From: Pararhodobacter sp.
GTDB lineage: Bacteria; Pseudomonadota; Alphaproteobacteria; Rhodobacterales; Rhodobacteraceae
Direction: 5' to 3'
Assembly: GCA_020832665.1 (NCBI GenBank)
Contig: JAFIEG010000006.1
Location: 1 to 64,000, forward strand
DNA length: 64,000 nucleotides
Made by a program: the position numbers and the translations under genes. The notes under the pieces are model-generated. The model ran no database searches. It was not told the DNA's origin and saw nothing but the letters and a program-made list of their open reading frames with translations. Below, piece by piece: positions 20,350 through 31,285 of the stretch (the stretch's first letter is position 1; each line of letters begins with the position of its first letter).

Positions 20350-20404
20350 GAAGGGCGCGAGGGGCAGTCGAAGGCGCCCGGCGCCGCAGGCAGGAGCGTG
20401 TTTG

Positions 20405-21508
20405 ATGAGCGATATTCCCCGGCCCAGGCCCGGCATACTGGAAATCGCGCCCTATGTCGGCGGCCAGTCGAAGCTGGCCGGCCATGGCGAAGTGCTCAAG
20501 CTTTCATCGAACGAGAACCCGCTGGGGCCGGGTCCGGCATCGCTGGCGGCGCTTCGGGCACTGGTGTCGGGCAATGAGGGGCTGGCGCTGCACCGCTATC
20601 CCGACAGCGGGCATGGCCGGCTGCGCGCGGCCATTGCCGGCGCGCATGAGCTTGATGCCGAGCGGGTGATCTGCGGCGTGGGTTCGGATGAGATCATCAC
20701 GCTGTTGTGCCAGGCCTATGCCGGCCCCGGCGACGAGGTGCTTTACAGCGCGCATGGCTTTCTGATGTATCGTATCTCGGCACTGGCTGCCGGGGCGACG
20801 CCGGTTGCAGTGCCCGAGCGCGAGCGTTGCGCCGATGTCGATGCGTTGCTGGCAGCGGCGGGGGAGCGCACCAAGCTGGTGTTCCTGGCCAATCCCAACA
20901 ACCCCACCGGCGCCATGGTGGCGCAAGAAGATGTGCGGCGGCTGGCCGAGGGGCTGCCGCCTACCGCGCTTCTGGTGCTCGATGGCGCCTATGCCGAATA
21001 TGTCGAGGGGTTCGATGGCGGCGCGGCGCTGGTCGAAGCGCGCCAGGATGTGGTGATGACGCGCACCTTTTCCAAAATCTACGGCCTGGGCGGTTTGCGC
21101 GTGGGCTGGGGATACGGGCCGGCGCATGTGATCGAGGTGCTCAACCGTATCCGCCCGCCCTTCAACCTGTCGGACCTGCAGCAGGAGATTGCAATCGCCG
21201 CGCTGGGCGATGCGGCGCATGTCCAGCGCTCGCGGCTCGAGAATGCCCAGGCGCGCGATTGGCTGACGCAGGCGCTGCGCGATCTGGGCCTGGCGGTGGA
21301 TGACAGTGCGGGCAATTTCGTGCTGGCGCGTTTTGCCAGCGCCGAGGCGGCGGTGGCGGCGGATGCTGTGGCGCGGGGTGAGGGGATCATCCTGCGCCGG
21401 GTGGAGGGTTACGGCTTTCCCGAGGGGCTGCGCATCACCGTGGGCACGATGGGCGATTGCCGGCGTGTGGTGGCGGCACTGCGCCGGGCGGTGGAGCAGG
21501 GCGCATGA
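20405..21508 (+). CDS. hisC: Histidinol-phosphate aminotransferase
   Basis: Class I/II PLP signatures ([42 protein letters not shown]). Confidence 0.9.
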   Translation: MSDIPRPRPGILEIAPYVGGQSKLAGHGEVLKLSSNENPLGPGPASLAALRALVSGNEGLALHRYPDSGHGRLRAAIAGAHELDAERVICGVGSDEIITLLCQAYAGPGDEVLYSAHGFLMYRISALAAGATPVAVPERERCADVDALLAAAGERTKLVFLANPNNPTGAMVAQEDVRRLAEGLPPTALLVLDGAYAEYVEGFDGGAALVEARQDVVMTRTFSKIYGLGGLRVGWGYGPAHVIEVLNRIRPPFNLSDLQQEIAIAALGDAAHVQRSRLENAQARDWLTQALRDLGLAVDDSAGNFVLARFASAEAAVAADAVARGEGIILRRVEGYGFPEGLRITVGTMGDCRRVVAALRRAVEQGA

Positions 21509-22422
21509 GCGCGATCTATCAGCGGGTGGCGTTGCTCGGGCTGGGGCTGATTGCATCGTCGATGGCGCATGCGATGCGCCGGCGCGGGCTGGCGGGCCAT
21601 ATCGCCGGGCATGCCAAGAGCGCCGAGAGCCGGGACGTGGCAATGGAACTGGGTTTCGTGGACAGCGTGCATGAGAGCGCCGCCGAGGCGGTGGCGGGCG
21701 CCGATCTGGTGGTGCTGGCGGTGCCGGTGGGCGCCATGGGCGCGGTGGCCGAGGCGATCGGCCCGCATCTGGCGCCGGGCGCGACGGTAACCGATGTCGG
21801 CTCGGTCAAGCAGTCGGTGATCGATGCGGTGGCGCCGCATCTGCCCGACGGGGTGCACTTCATTCCCGGCCATCCGATCGCCGGGACCGAGCATTCGGGC
21901 CCGCGCTCGGGCTTTGCCACGTTGTTCGAGAACCGCTGGTGGCTCCTTACCCCACCCGCCGGGGCAGACCCGGCAGCCGTGGTGCGGCTGCGCGCGCTGT
22001 GCGAGGGCATGGGCGCAAATGTCGATGAGATGGACGCCGCCCATCATGACCTGGTGTTGGCAGTGACCAGCCACACGCCGCATCTGATCGCCTATACCAT
22101 GGTCGGTGTCGCCGATGATCTGCGCCGCGTGACCGACAGCGAGGTGGTCAAGTATTCCGCCGCCGGCTTTCGCGATTTCACCCGCATCGCGGCGTCCGAC
22201 CCGGTGATGTGGCGCGACGTGTTCCTGAGCAACCGCGAGGCGACACTCGAGATTCTGGGACGCTTCACCGAAGAACTGTTCGCTCTGCAGCGCGCCATCC
22301 GCACCGGCGATGGCCCGCTTCTTCACGAATATTTCACGCGCACGCGAGCCATCCGGCGGGGTATCATCGAAGCCGGGCAGGATACCGACGCGCCGGATTT
22401 CGGGCGCGTCAAGCGGGATTGA
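21505..22422 (+). CDS. Prephenate/arogenate dehydrogenase (cyclohexadienyl dehydrogenase)
   Basis: [19 protein letters not shown] Rossmann, [18 protein letters not shown], coupled to hisC (ATGA). Confidence 0.9.
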   Translation: MSAIYQRVALLGLGLIASSMAHAMRRRGLAGHIAGHAKSAESRDVAMELGFVDSVHESAAEAVAGADLVVLAVPVGAMGAVAEAIGPHLAPGATVTDVGSVKQSVIDAVAPHLPDGVHFIPGHPIAGTEHSGPRSGFATLFENRWWLLTPPAGADPAAVVRLRALCEGMGANVDEMDAAHHDLVLAVTSHTPHLIAYTMVGVADDLRRVTDSEVVKYSAAGFRDFTRIAASDPVMWRDVFLSNREATLEILGRFTEELFALQRAIRTGDGPLLHEYFTRTRAIRRGIIEAGQDTDAPDFGRVKRD

Positions 22423-22428
22423 GGGCGA

Positions 22429-23289
22429 ATGGCGGGCAAGACGGGCAACGCCCGAGGCAAGCGCAACAGCAAGGTTGCAGGCGGCATCGGGTTGCTGGTG
22501 CTGTCTTGCATGCTGGCGCTGCCGGCCATGGCCCTTGCCCCCGAACGCTCGCTTTTGCCCGAGCCAAGGCCTCAGATAGGCGACGCCGCGCCGATCGCTG
22601 CGGCTGCGGCGATCGAGCGCGCGCTGGGGGTGGCGATATCAACCGATGCCGAGGGCACGGCCGAGGCTCCGGCGCGCAGCCTCAGACCACGCTCGCGCGG
22701 GGCGGTCCCGGCGCGTGCCTCGCGCACAGCCCGAGCCGGGCAGGGGCAGGCGCGCGCCGCGTCGGGCGGGCTGTGCGGGCGTGCCGGCATCGCAGGGCAG
22801 GAAATGGCACCGATCACCGCCTCGACGCCGGGTTGCGGCATCGAGCGTCCGGTGAGCGTGACGGCGGTGGACGGCATCCGCCTGTCGCGCCCGGCGACGC
22901 TTGATTGCGACACGGCGCGGGCCTTCGACAGCTGGGTGCGCGAGGAGATGCGTCCGGCGATGGGCAATCGCGGCGGCGGCGTGGTGCGCATCAAGGTGGC
23001 GGCGCATTACGCCTGCCGCACGCGCAACAACCGGCCCGGGGCGCGGGTTTCCGAACATGGGCGCGGCCGGGCCATCGACATTTCCGGCTTCCGGCTGGCC
23101 AATGGCGAACGCGTCACGATACTCGATGACTACCGGCGCGGCCCGCACGCAAGATCACTGCAGCGCATGCACCGGGCGGCCTGCGGGGTGTTCACCACCA
23201 CGCTGGGTCCGGGCTCGGACGGTTTCCACGAGGACCACCTGCATTTTGACCTCGCCCAGCGCCGCGGCGGGGCGACGTTCTGCCGCTAG
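22429..23289 (+). CDS. Extensin-like family protein
   Basis: C-terminal extensin-like domain (YACRTRNNRPGARVSEHGRGRAIDISGFRLANG, GFHEDHLHFDLAQRR). Confidence 0.85.
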   Translation: MAGKTGNARGKRNSKVAGGIGLLVLSCMLALPAMALAPERSLLPEPRPQIGDAAPIAAAAAIERALGVAISTDAEGTAEAPARSLRPRSRGAVPARASRTARAGQGQARAASGGLCGRAGIAGQEMAPITASTPGCGIERPVSVTAVDGIRLSRPATLDCDTARAFDSWVREEMRPAMGNRGGGVVRIKVAAHYACRTRNNRPGARVSEHGRGRAIDISGFRLANGERVTILDDYRRGPHARSLQRMHRAACGVFTTTLGPGSDGFHEDHLHFDLAQRRGGATFCR

Positions 23290-23395
23290 AGCATGTCGCG
23301 AAAAAGTGGGAACCGGTTTTTCGCTACTCGGACATGCGAATACAAAAGATTATGGCGTGGCGGGCGAATTCGGATGAGCGCGACACGCCATAGTC
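23289..23395. repeat. Alphaproteobacterial-type intergenic palindromic repeat
   Basis: GAGCATGTCGCGAAAAAGTGGGAACCGGTTTTTCG...GGACATGC hairpin followed by TATGGCGTG...CACGCCATA hairpin. Confidence 0.7.
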
Positions 23396-23422
23396 AAGGG
23401 TTGCCGGCAACCGGGTTCCTGT

Positions 23423-23495
23423 CTTCATCTTGCTCCAAATACTCCGGGGGGAGTCCGGCCTCGCTTGCGAGGCTGGACGGGGGGCAGCCCCCCCC
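23423..23495 (+). repeat. Repeat family A, copy 4
   Basis: CTTCATCTTGCTCCAAATACTCCGGGGGGAGTCCGGCCTCGCTTGCGAGGCTGGACGGGGGGCAGCCCCCCC. Confidence 0.85.
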
Positions 23496-23508
23496 GATAC
23501 CGCAGCCC

Positions 23509-24345
23509 TCAGCCCCTCGGCACCACCGGGCGCTGGCCGGGCTTCTTGCGAAATGCCGACGGGGTAATGCCTTCGGATTTCTGAAAGGCGCGGGTGAAAT
23601 AGCCTGCCGAATTGTAGCCCAGAAGCTGCGCCACCTCCTTGATCGGCAGCCGGGTTTCGGTCAGCAGGCGACGGGCCTCGAAAAGCACGCGGTCCTCGAG
23701 CAGCATATGCGCGCTTTTCCCGCAGGTGGCGCGACAGGCGCGGGTCAGATGCGTGGGCGTCACCCCCAGCGCTGCGGCGAAATCGGCCACCGCCAGGTTC
23801 GACCGGAAATCGCGCTCCAGGAGCGCCGAATAGCGCGCCACCAGCGCCTGCGCCGCCGCCGGGCGGCCCGGCAGCACCTCGCTGCGCGTTTCGCGCTCGA
23901 TCTGCCGGTCCAGCCACACGCCCAGCAAGCCCAGGTAGTGGCGTGCCGCGCGCCCGGCGCCGGCGCGCGCGCTGTCAAGTTCGCGCTGGATGTGTTCCAG
24001 CGTGCCGATCAGTTCCTTTTGCGAAACCGGGTCGCGCGGGCGCAGGAAATGCGGCCGCTCTGGCAGTTGCAGCCCGTGTTCGCGGCCGAAGAAGACGACG
24101 CTGCCCTGCACCCGCGGCGCGATCTCGAAGCCATGCATGATGCCGGGGGGGATGAAGATGGCGTTGTTGGGGCCGTAGCCGCGGGTGGTTCCGGCCACCG
24201 TTATCCGGCCCTGGCCCTGGGTGAACCACAACAGCACCGGCTCGCGCAGTGAACGCATTGCCTCGACCCGCCAGCGTCCGCCCATGGCCAGGCGCGTGAT
24301 CGGGGTCAGGCGCAGGGCTGAAGGGGCGTCGGGGATGATTGTCAT
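23509..24345 (-). CDS. AraC family transcriptional regulator
   Basis: C-terminal AraC HTH (LAVADFAAALGVTPTHLTRACRATCGKSAHMLLEDRVLFEARRLLTETRLPIKEVAQLLGYNSAGYFTRAFQKSEGITPSAFRK); cupin-like N-terminus. Confidence 0.92.
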   Translation of the reverse strand: MTIIPDAPSALRLTPITRLAMGGRWRVEAMRSLREPVLLWFTQGQGRITVAGTTRGYGPNNAIFIPPGIMHGFEIAPRVQGSVVFFGREHGLQLPERPHFLRPRDPVSQKELIGTLEHIQRELDSARAGAGRAARHYLGLLGVWLDRQIERETRSEVLPGRPAAAQALVARYSALLERDFRSNLAVADFAAALGVTPTHLTRACRATCGKSAHMLLEDRVLFEARRLLTETRLPIKEVAQLLGYNSAGYFTRAFQKSEGITPSAFRKKPGQRPVVPRG

Positions 24346-24496
24346 GTCGAACCTTCTTTCGGGTCGTTGCCGATGGCGAATGGCTGGCACAGGAATACGG
24401 CCAAACTAGGGAGTCGTTCACGCGAAACCCAAGCAGAATTTACCACGCCGCACCCGAATCACGGCGCATCCGTTGCAGATCGGTGACTCTGCGCTC

Positions 24497-25408
24497 TCAG
24501 GGAAGCGGGCGGCGCGGCCAGTGCCCGAGCCGGTTGCGAAACCAGTTGCGCTGGCGTTTGGCATATTGGCGCGTGGCAAGTATTGTGGAAGCGCTCGCCT
24601 CGTCCAACGACATCTGGCCTTTCAGATGGGCGATCAATTCGTGCGCGCCAATCGCTTTTGTCCAAAGGGGCGCGCCCGGGCCGCCGGCATCGTCAGGCCA
24701 GTGGGGCAGGGCGGCGCGGGCCTCGTCGAGGGCACCTTCGCGCAGCATGGCGGCGAATCGCCCGGCGATGCGCGCGGCAAGCCATTGCCGGTCGGGCTCG
24801 AGCACCAGCGCGCTGACCCGCGTCAGCGGCAGAAGCGGCGACGCTGGGCGCGCATGCCAGGACGCGAGGCCGCGTCCGGTGGCCATGAGCACCTCCCAGG
24901 CGCGCTGCACCCGCGCCGGGTTGCGTGTATCGATGCGCGCGCGCGTGGGCGCATCCAGCGCAGCAAGCAGCGCCTCGATCCCTTCCTCGCGGCGCAGCGA
25001 TTCGGCGCGGGCGCGAGTATCGGCGGGAACGGGCGGAATCTCGGCCAGCCCCTCGGTCAGCGCGCTGAAGTAAAGGCCGGTGCCGCCGACGATCAGCGCG
25101 TCGGGGTGGCGTTCCAGCAGCGGCGCCAGCGCCCGCAGCCAGTGGCCGACCGACCATTCAGCGCTCCTTGGCACATGGCCATAGAGCAGATGCGGCACCG
25201 CGGCCTCGTCCTCGGGCGTGGGGCGCGCGGTGAGAACGCGCCAGCTGTCATGCACCTGCAGCGCATCGGCATTGATGATCGCCCGCCCCTGGGCGCGTGC
25301 GATGGCCAGTGCCAGCGCCGATTTGCCGCTTGCCGTGGCCCCGGCAATCAGCATCGGCCTGCCGGGCGGCGGCATCGGGATGGGAAGATCGGGCGCGTGA
25401 CTGGGCAT
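24497..25408 (-). CDS. miaA: tRNA dimethylallyltransferase
   Basis: LIAGATASGKSALALAIA, INADALQVH, GGTGLYFSALTEGL, RQYAKRQRNWFRNR. Confidence 0.95.
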   Translation of the reverse strand: MPSHAPDLPIPMPPPGRPMLIAGATASGKSALALAIARAQGRAIINADALQVHDSWRVLTARPTPEDEAAVPHLLYGHVPRSAEWSVGHWLRALAPLLERHPDALIVGGTGLYFSALTEGLAEIPPVPADTRARAESLRREEGIEALLAALDAPTRARIDTRNPARVQRAWEVLMATGRGLASWHARPASPLLPLTRVSALVLEPDRQWLAARIAGRFAAMLREGALDEARAALPHWPDDAGGPGAPLWTKAIGAHELIAHLKGQMSLDEASASTILATRQYAKRQRNWFRNRLGHWPRRPLP

Positions 25409-25594
25409 GGTGCGCTCGGTGGCTAGACCGGTTGGTATGGGTGGCTGTCGAATGGGCGTTGAACCCACAGCCCGTTTGCGACATTTTGCCCGCGATTGAA
25501 ACCATGGACCGGCCGCGCCCCGCCTCTGACCGCGCCGCTTGCTTTGCGCCGTGCCGGATGCCGACCGCCGCGCCCGCATGCAAGGAATGCCCCT

Positions 25595-26320
25595 ATGGAA
25601 CCGCCCACCCCCGTCACCTATCGCCGCGTCATGCTCAAGATATCGGGCGAGGCCCTGATGGGCGATCAGGGTTACGGGCTGCACCCGCCGACGGTCAAGC
25701 GCATCGCCGAAGAGGTGAAGTCGGTGCATGATCTGGGCGTCGAGATCTGCATGGTCATCGGCGGCGGCAACATCTTTCGCGGGCTTTCCGGCTCGGCCCA
25801 GGGGATGGAGCGAACCCAGGCCGATTACATGGGCATGCTGGCTACGGTGATGAATGCGCTGGCAATGCAGTCGATGCTGGAATCGCTGGGCGTGTACACC
25901 CGCGTCATCAGCGCCATCCCGATGGATCAGATCTGCGAGCCCTATATCCGCCGCCGCGCCGTGCGCCATCTTGAAAAGGGCCGCGTGTGCATATTCGCCG
26001 CCGGCACCGGCAACCCCTATTTCACCACCGATACTGCTGCCACGCTGCGCGCCAGCGAAATGGCCTGCGAAGCGCTGTTCAAGGGCACCAAGGTTGACGG
26101 GGTCTATGACAAGGATCCGGTAGGGAACGCCGACGCGAAACGCTATGATCACATCACCTATGACGAGGTGCTGACGAAGCATCTCAACGTCATGGATGCC
26201 TCGGCGATCGCGCTGGCGCGCGACAACGACCTGCCGATCATCGTGTTCTCGCTCGACGAGCCGGGCGGGTTCTGCGGTATTCTGCGCGGCGAGGGAACCT
26301 ATACGCGCGTGCAGGGCTGA
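25595..26320 (+). CDS. pyrH: UMP kinase
   Basis: [38 protein letters not shown]. Confidence 0.97.
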   Translation: MEPPTPVTYRRVMLKISGEALMGDQGYGLHPPTVKRIAEEVKSVHDLGVEICMVIGGGNIFRGLSGSAQGMERTQADYMGMLATVMNALAMQSMLESLGVYTRVISAIPMDQICEPYIRRRAVRHLEKGRVCIFAAGTGNPYFTTDTAATLRASEMACEALFKGTKVDGVYDKDPVGNADAKRYDHITYDEVLTKHLNVMDASAIALARDNDLPIIVFSLDEPGGFCGILRGEGTYTRVQG

Positions 26321-26444
26321 TCCCTGCCGGCGGGCAGGTTTGCGAGGCGCCGGGCTACGCTTGCCTGTGGCATTTCCTGCCGTTGCGGTATAGACCGATT
26401 CAAGGGTCGGCGCATGCCCCAAGCATACGCCGCAAGGCGATCAG

Positions 26445-27023
26445 ATGAAGAGCGAAAGCATGTCCGACGAGATCGAAATCGACATCGATGACCTGAAACG
26501 ACGGATGGAAGGGGCGCTGGCGGCGTTGCGCTCGGAATTCGGCTCGTTGCGCACCGGTCGGGCCTCGGCGGCGATGCTGGACCCAATTCAGGCTGAAGCC
26601 TATGGCCAGATGACGCCGATCAACCAGCTTGGCACCGTCAATGTGCCCGAGCCGCGCATGGTTACCATCAATGTCTGGGACAAGACGATGGTCGGCAAGG
26701 TGGAAAAGGCCATTCGCGAAAGCGGGCTGGGTATCAATCCGCAACTCAACGGCACCATCATCATGCTGCCCATCCCAGAGTTGAACGAAGAGCGCCGGCG
26801 CGAACTCACCCGTGTGGCGGCGCAGTATGCCGAGCATGCGCGCGTGGCCATCCGCAATGTACGCCGCGACGGCATGGACCAGATCAAGAAGGCCAAGACC
26901 GCCGGCATGTCCGAGGACGAGCAGAAGCTGTGGTCGGACGAGATCCAGGAACTGACCGATGCCTTTATCGGCCGGGTGGACGAGGCGCTGGAAACCAAGC
27001 AGAACGAAATCATGCAGGTTTGA
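26445..27023 (+). CDS. frr: Ribosome recycling factor
   Basis: [38 protein letters not shown]; start may be the second ATG at 26460. Confidence 0.97.
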   Translation: MKSESMSDEIEIDIDDLKRRMEGALAALRSEFGSLRTGRASAAMLDPIQAEAYGQMTPINQLGTVNVPEPRMVTINVWDKTMVGKVEKAIRESGLGINPQLNGTIIMLPIPELNEERRRELTRVAAQYAEHARVAIRNVRRDGMDQIKKAKTAGMSEDEQKLWSDEIQELTDAFIGRVDEALETKQNEIMQV

Positions 27024-27072
27024 GTGCTGCCCGGACCGGGTGCGGGCGCAGGGAAATTGTCGGGGGCGCAGG

Positions 27073-27777
27073 GTGAATGCACCGAAACATGTAGCCATCA
27101 TCATGGATGGCAACGGGCGCTGGGCGGTCAACAAGGGTTGGCCGCGGCTGGTCGGCCATCGCAAGGGCGCCGAGCGTGTAAAGGAAATCGTGCGAGCTGC
27201 CCCCGATCTGGGCGTTCGCTGGCTGACAATATACGCCTTTTCCACCGAGAACTGGAAGCGCTCGACGAAGGAAGTGATCGGGCTGATGTCGCTGTTCGCA
27301 AGCTACATCCAGCGCGAGGCAGAAGGGCTGTCGCGCGAGGGTGTCCGCATGCGCTTCATTGGCGACCGCGCCCGGCTGGAACCGAAGCTGCAAGAGCTCA
27401 TGGGCTGGATCGAGGCGCGTACGCGGGGCAATGGCCGGCTGAACCTTACGGTAGCCATCAATTACGGCGGGCGCGACGAGATCACCCGCGCGGTGCAGGC
27501 TCTGGCCCGGCAGGCGGCCGATGGCCGGCTTGACCCGGGTGCGATCGACGACGAATGCATCTCGGCGGCGCTCGATACGCACGATCTGCCCGATCCCGAT
27601 CTGGTCATCCGCACTTCGGGCGAAATGCGGGTGTCCAATTTCCTGCCCTGGCAGTCTGCCTATGCCGAGTTCGAGTTCTCGCCGGTGCTGTGGCCCGATT
27701 TCACACCGCAGGTGCTGGCCGAGATCGTTGACCGTTTTGCCGGCAGGGAGCGCCGTTTCGGCGCCGCGCAGGAATGA
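27073..27777 (+). CDS. uppS: Isoprenyl (undecaprenyl) diphosphate synthase, GTG start
   Basis: HVAIIMDGNGRWA, YAFSTENWKRS, RTSGEMRVSNFLPWQSAYAE. Confidence 0.95.
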   Translation: MNAPKHVAIIMDGNGRWAVNKGWPRLVGHRKGAERVKEIVRAAPDLGVRWLTIYAFSTENWKRSTKEVIGLMSLFASYIQREAEGLSREGVRMRFIGDRARLEPKLQELMGWIEARTRGNGRLNLTVAINYGGRDEITRAVQALARQAADGRLDPGAIDDECISAALDTHDLPDPDLVIRTSGEMRVSNFLPWQSAYAEFEFSPVLWPDFTPQVLAEIVDRFAGRERRFGAAQE

Positions 27778-28580
27778 GCGACGCGCGATTCGGCGATCTC
27801 GGGGCGAGGCTGGCGTCGGCGGTGGTGATGATCGTGCTGGGGGCGGGGGCGTTATGGGCGGGCGGCCATGTCTTTGCCGTGCTGGCCATTGTGCTGGCCG
27901 GGCTCATGGGCTGGGAACTTGCGCGCATGATGCAGCCCGATGCGCCGCCGGGCATGGCCCTGGCCCTAGGCGCGGCGGCTTCGGTGTTGGTGGGCGCGTT
28001 GAGCTATCTTGCCGGCGGCTGGGTCGCGGTGGCCGGGCTGCTGGCAGGGGCGGCGCTGCTGTCGCTTTCCCAGCGCGGTGATCGTGCCGTCTTTGCCGCA
28101 TACATGGCGATGATACTGCTGGCGGCGCATGGGCTGATCGTGCTGCGCGCCGAATACGGGCTCATCTGGGTGCTTTGGCTGATCCTGATCGTGATCGGCT
28201 CGGATGTGGCAGGCTATTTCGCCGGCCGGCTGATCGGCGGACCCAAATTTTGGCCGCGCATCAGCCCCAAGAAGACCTGGTCGGGCACAGTGGCGGGCTG
28301 GGTGGTGGCAGTCTGCATCGGGCTTGGCTTCGTCGTCGCCACCGGCGCGCCGGCAATGCTGGTGGCGGTCTCGGTGCTGCTGGCCCTTGCCGGGCAGCTG
28401 GGCGACATCGCCGAGAGCGCGATCAAGCGCCGCAAGGGGGTGAAGGACAGCTCGAACCTGATCCCCGGCCATGGCGGCGTGCTTGACCGGTTTGACGCGC
28501 TGATCGCGGTGGCGATGCTGGCCCATCTTCTGGCGCTGGCGGGGCTGATGCCGGCATTGCCTGTTGCCGGGGCCATCTGA
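27774..28580 (+). CDS. cdsA: Phosphatidate cytidylyltransferase
   Basis: SDVAGYFAGRLIGGPKFWPRISPKKTWSGTVAG ... GQLGDIAESAIKRRKGVKDSSNLIPGHGGVLDRFD. Confidence 0.97.
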   Translation: MSDARFGDLGARLASAVVMIVLGAGALWAGGHVFAVLAIVLAGLMGWELARMMQPDAPPGMALALGAAASVLVGALSYLAGGWVAVAGLLAGAALLSLSQRGDRAVFAAYMAMILLAAHGLIVLRAEYGLIWVLWLILIVIGSDVAGYFAGRLIGGPKFWPRISPKKTWSGTVAGWVVAVCIGLGFVVATGAPAMLVAVSVLLALAGQLGDIAESAIKRRKGVKDSSNLIPGHGGVLDRFDALIAVAMLAHLLALAGLMPALPVAGAI

Positions 28581-29761
28581 TGCGGCGCGTATCGGTCTTC
28601 GGTGCCACCGGCTCGGTTGGGGAAAACACGCTCGACCTGATCGCCCGGCGCGGCGATTGCCAGGTGGTGGCACTCAGCGGCGGGCGCAACGTGGCGCGAC
28701 TGGCCGAACTGGCGCGCGCGCATCGCGCCGAACTGGCGATCACCGCGCATGAAGAATGCCACGCTGAACTGAAGTCGGCGCTGGCGGGCAGCGGCATCGA
28801 GGTGGCGGCGGGCGCGGCGGCGCTGATCGAGGCCGCCTCGCGCCCGGCCGACTGGGTGATGTCGGCCATTGTCGGCGCCGCCGGGCTGGCACCGGGCTTT
28901 GCCGCGCTGGCGCAGGGCGGCGTGCTGGCGCTGGCCAACAAGGAAAGCCTGGTTTCCGCCGGCGCCCTGCTCAAGGCCGAGGCCGCGCGCCACGGTGCCA
29001 CCATCCTGCCGGTGGACAGCGAGCATTCGGCCGTGTTCCAGGCGCTGGTGGGCGAGGATATCGCCGCCGTCGAGAAGGTCACGCTGACCGCCTCGGGCGG
29101 AGGGCTGCGCGACTGGCCGCTTGAACAGCTGGCCCGCGCCACGCCGGCGGATGCCGGCCAGCACCCCAACTGGGCGATGGGCCAGCGCATCACCATCGAT
29201 TCGGCGAGCATGTTCAACAAGGCGATGGAGGTGATCGAGGCGCGCGAATTCTTCGGCCTCGCCCCCGCGCAGATCGAGGTGTTGATTCACCCGCAATCGC
29301 TTGTGCATGCGCTGGTCGGATTTCGCGACGGGGCGGTGATGGCGCATCTGGGCGCGCCTGACATGCGCCACCCCATCGGCTATGCGCTCAACTGGCCCCA
29401 GCGCGCGCCGCTGCCGGTGGCGCGGCTCGATCTGGCGCAGGCAGCGCGCCTTGATTTCCACCTGCCTGACCCGGTGCGCTATCCGGCGCTGGGGCTGGCC
29501 TGGCAGGTGATGGAAACCGGCGGCAGCGCCGGTGCGGTATTCAACGCCGCCAGGGAAGCCGCGCTCGATGCCTTCATCGGCGGGCAGATAGGGTTTCTCG
29601 ATATGGCGCGGCTGGTTTCGCTGACGCTTGAAAGTTTTGCGCGCAGCGACGATATCAGTCGCGAGCCTGCCTCGCTTGGCGAGGTGCTGGAAACCGACAA
29701 GGAAGCCCGCCGCCGCGCCGCCGCGCTGGTCGGCGCGCTGCCGCGCTGCGGCGCGGTCTAG
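28580..29761 (+). CDS. dxr: 1-deoxy-D-xylulose 5-phosphate reductoisomerase
   Basis: VFGATGSVGENTLDLI, LANKESLVSAG, PVDSEHSAVFQAL. Confidence 0.97.
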   Translation: MRRVSVFGATGSVGENTLDLIARRGDCQVVALSGGRNVARLAELARAHRAELAITAHEECHAELKSALAGSGIEVAAGAAALIEAASRPADWVMSAIVGAAGLAPGFAALAQGGVLALANKESLVSAGALLKAEAARHGATILPVDSEHSAVFQALVGEDIAAVEKVTLTASGGGLRDWPLEQLARATPADAGQHPNWAMGQRITIDSASMFNKAMEVIEAREFFGLAPAQIEVLIHPQSLVHALVGFRDGAVMAHLGAPDMRHPIGYALNWPQRAPLPVARLDLAQAARLDFHLPDPVRYPALGLAWQVMETGGSAGAVFNAAREAALDAFIGGQIGFLDMARLVSLTLESFARSDDISREPASLGEVLETDKEARRRAAALVGALPRCGAV

Positions 29762-29770
29762 GGAGTCTGC

Positions 29771-31105
29771 ATGGATCTTTTCGGCCTGTTGCCCGGTTTC
29801 GGGAATCTGTTCTTCACGCTCGGCGCGTTCATCGTGGCACTGTCGGTGATCGTGGCGGTGCATGAATACGGCCATTACATCGTCGGGCGCTGGTGCGGCA
29901 TTCATGCCGAGGTGTTCTCCATCGGTTTCGGCCCGGTGCTGTTCTCGCGCACCGACCGGCGCGGCACGCGCTGGCAGGTGGCGGCGGTGCCGCTTGGCGG
30001 CTATGTGAAATTCCTGGGCGACGCCAACGCCGCCTCGGCCGCCGATGGCGAGGCGATGGCCGGCATGGAAGAAGACCGCCGGCGCCATACCATGCATGGC
30101 GCACCGCTCTGGGCGCGCTCGGCCACGGTGGCGGCCGGGCCGGCCTTCAACTTCGTCTTCTCGATCGCGGTCTTCGCGCTTTACATCGGCATGCAGGGCC
30201 TGCCCGCCGACGAGCCGCGCCTGGGCGCGGTGCATCCTCTGCCGCAGCCGGCGCAAGAATTGCGCGAGGGTGATCTGGTCACGGCCATCGAGGGCCGGGC
30301 TGTCGAAAGCGTGGGCGACATCTTCCGCCTTGCCGACGAAATGCCCGGAAGTCCGGCGCTTTTCTACACCGTCGAGCGCGACGGGCAGGTGCTGCAATTG
30401 CAGGGGCCGCATCCGGTGCCGGCGCGCGCCGATGGCATCTCGCTGAATTCGGCGGCGCGCGATGCCGGCATGCAGGCGGGCGATGTGATTCTCGAGGTTG
30501 ACGGCCAACCGATCTGGTCCTTCGCGCAATTGCCCCCGATCGTGGCGGAAGCGCAGGGCGAGCCGGTGCAGCTGCGCATCTGGCGCGCGGGCGAGGAGGC
30601 TGAGCTGACTCTGGTGCCGCGGCGCACCGATCTGCCGCTGCCCGAGGGCGGGTTCGAAACGCGCTGGCTGATCGGGGTGCAAAGCGGCGCCTTCTTCGAG
30701 CTTGCCACCCGCAGGGCCGGTCCGGTCGAGGTGGTGCCGATGGCGGCGGTGCAGACCTGGGAAGTGATCACCCGCAGCCTGTCGGGGCTTTACCACATGA
30801 TCGCCGGGCAGATCAGCACCTGCAACCTTTCCGGCCCCATCGGCATCGCCAGCGCCTCGGGGGCGATCGCCGCCGATGGTATCTGGCCGTTCATCTGGTT
30901 CATCGCGGTGTTGTCCACGGCCATCGGCTTGCTCAACCTGTTTCCGATCCCGGTGCTTGATGGCGGGCATCTCGTCTTTCACGCTTATGAAGCGATTCGC
31001 GGCAAGCCGCCGAGCGATCGCGCGGTGGGCTTCCTGATGGCAATCGGCCTGGCCATGCTGGCAACCTTGATGCTGTTTGCGATAGCCAACGACCTGTTCT
31101 GCTGA
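29771..31105 (+). CDS. rseP: RIP metalloprotease RseP
   Basis: HEYGHYIVGRWCGI zinc motif, PDZ region, LLNLFPIPVLDGGHLVF. Confidence 0.96.
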   Translation: MDLFGLLPGFGNLFFTLGAFIVALSVIVAVHEYGHYIVGRWCGIHAEVFSIGFGPVLFSRTDRRGTRWQVAAVPLGGYVKFLGDANAASAADGEAMAGMEEDRRRHTMHGAPLWARSATVAAGPAFNFVFSIAVFALYIGMQGLPADEPRLGAVHPLPQPAQELREGDLVTAIEGRAVESVGDIFRLADEMPGSPALFYTVERDGQVLQLQGPHPVPARADGISLNSAARDAGMQAGDVILEVDGQPIWSFAQLPPIVAEAQGEPVQLRIWRAGEEAELTLVPRRTDLPLPEGGFETRWLIGVQSGAFFELATRRAGPVEVVPMAAVQTWEVITRSLSGLYHMIAGQISTCNLSGPIGIASASGAIAADGIWPFIWFIAVLSTAIGLLNLFPIPVLDGGHLVFHAYEAIRGKPPSDRAVGFLMAIGLAMLATLMLFAIANDLFC

Positions 31106-31285
31106 TTCTGAACGCGCGCCCCCTGCCGGCGGCGAAACCGGCATGGGAAGCGGCAATCGCGGTGTCGGGCGCGGGCGGGCGGTCGCGTCTGCACTTCCAG
31201 CAATTGCCGTGCTGACGCCGTATTCATGCCGCAATCGGGCGACAGGTTGGTGCGGAACAGAGCAATTCCGCAAGGTATGCGAGCC

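Noticed and set aside
28214-31273. 1019-aa minus-strand ORF
   Set aside because: Antisense shadow of cdsA/dxr/rseP; low-complexity H/R/A/G-rich translation typical of GC-rich codon-bias artefacts.
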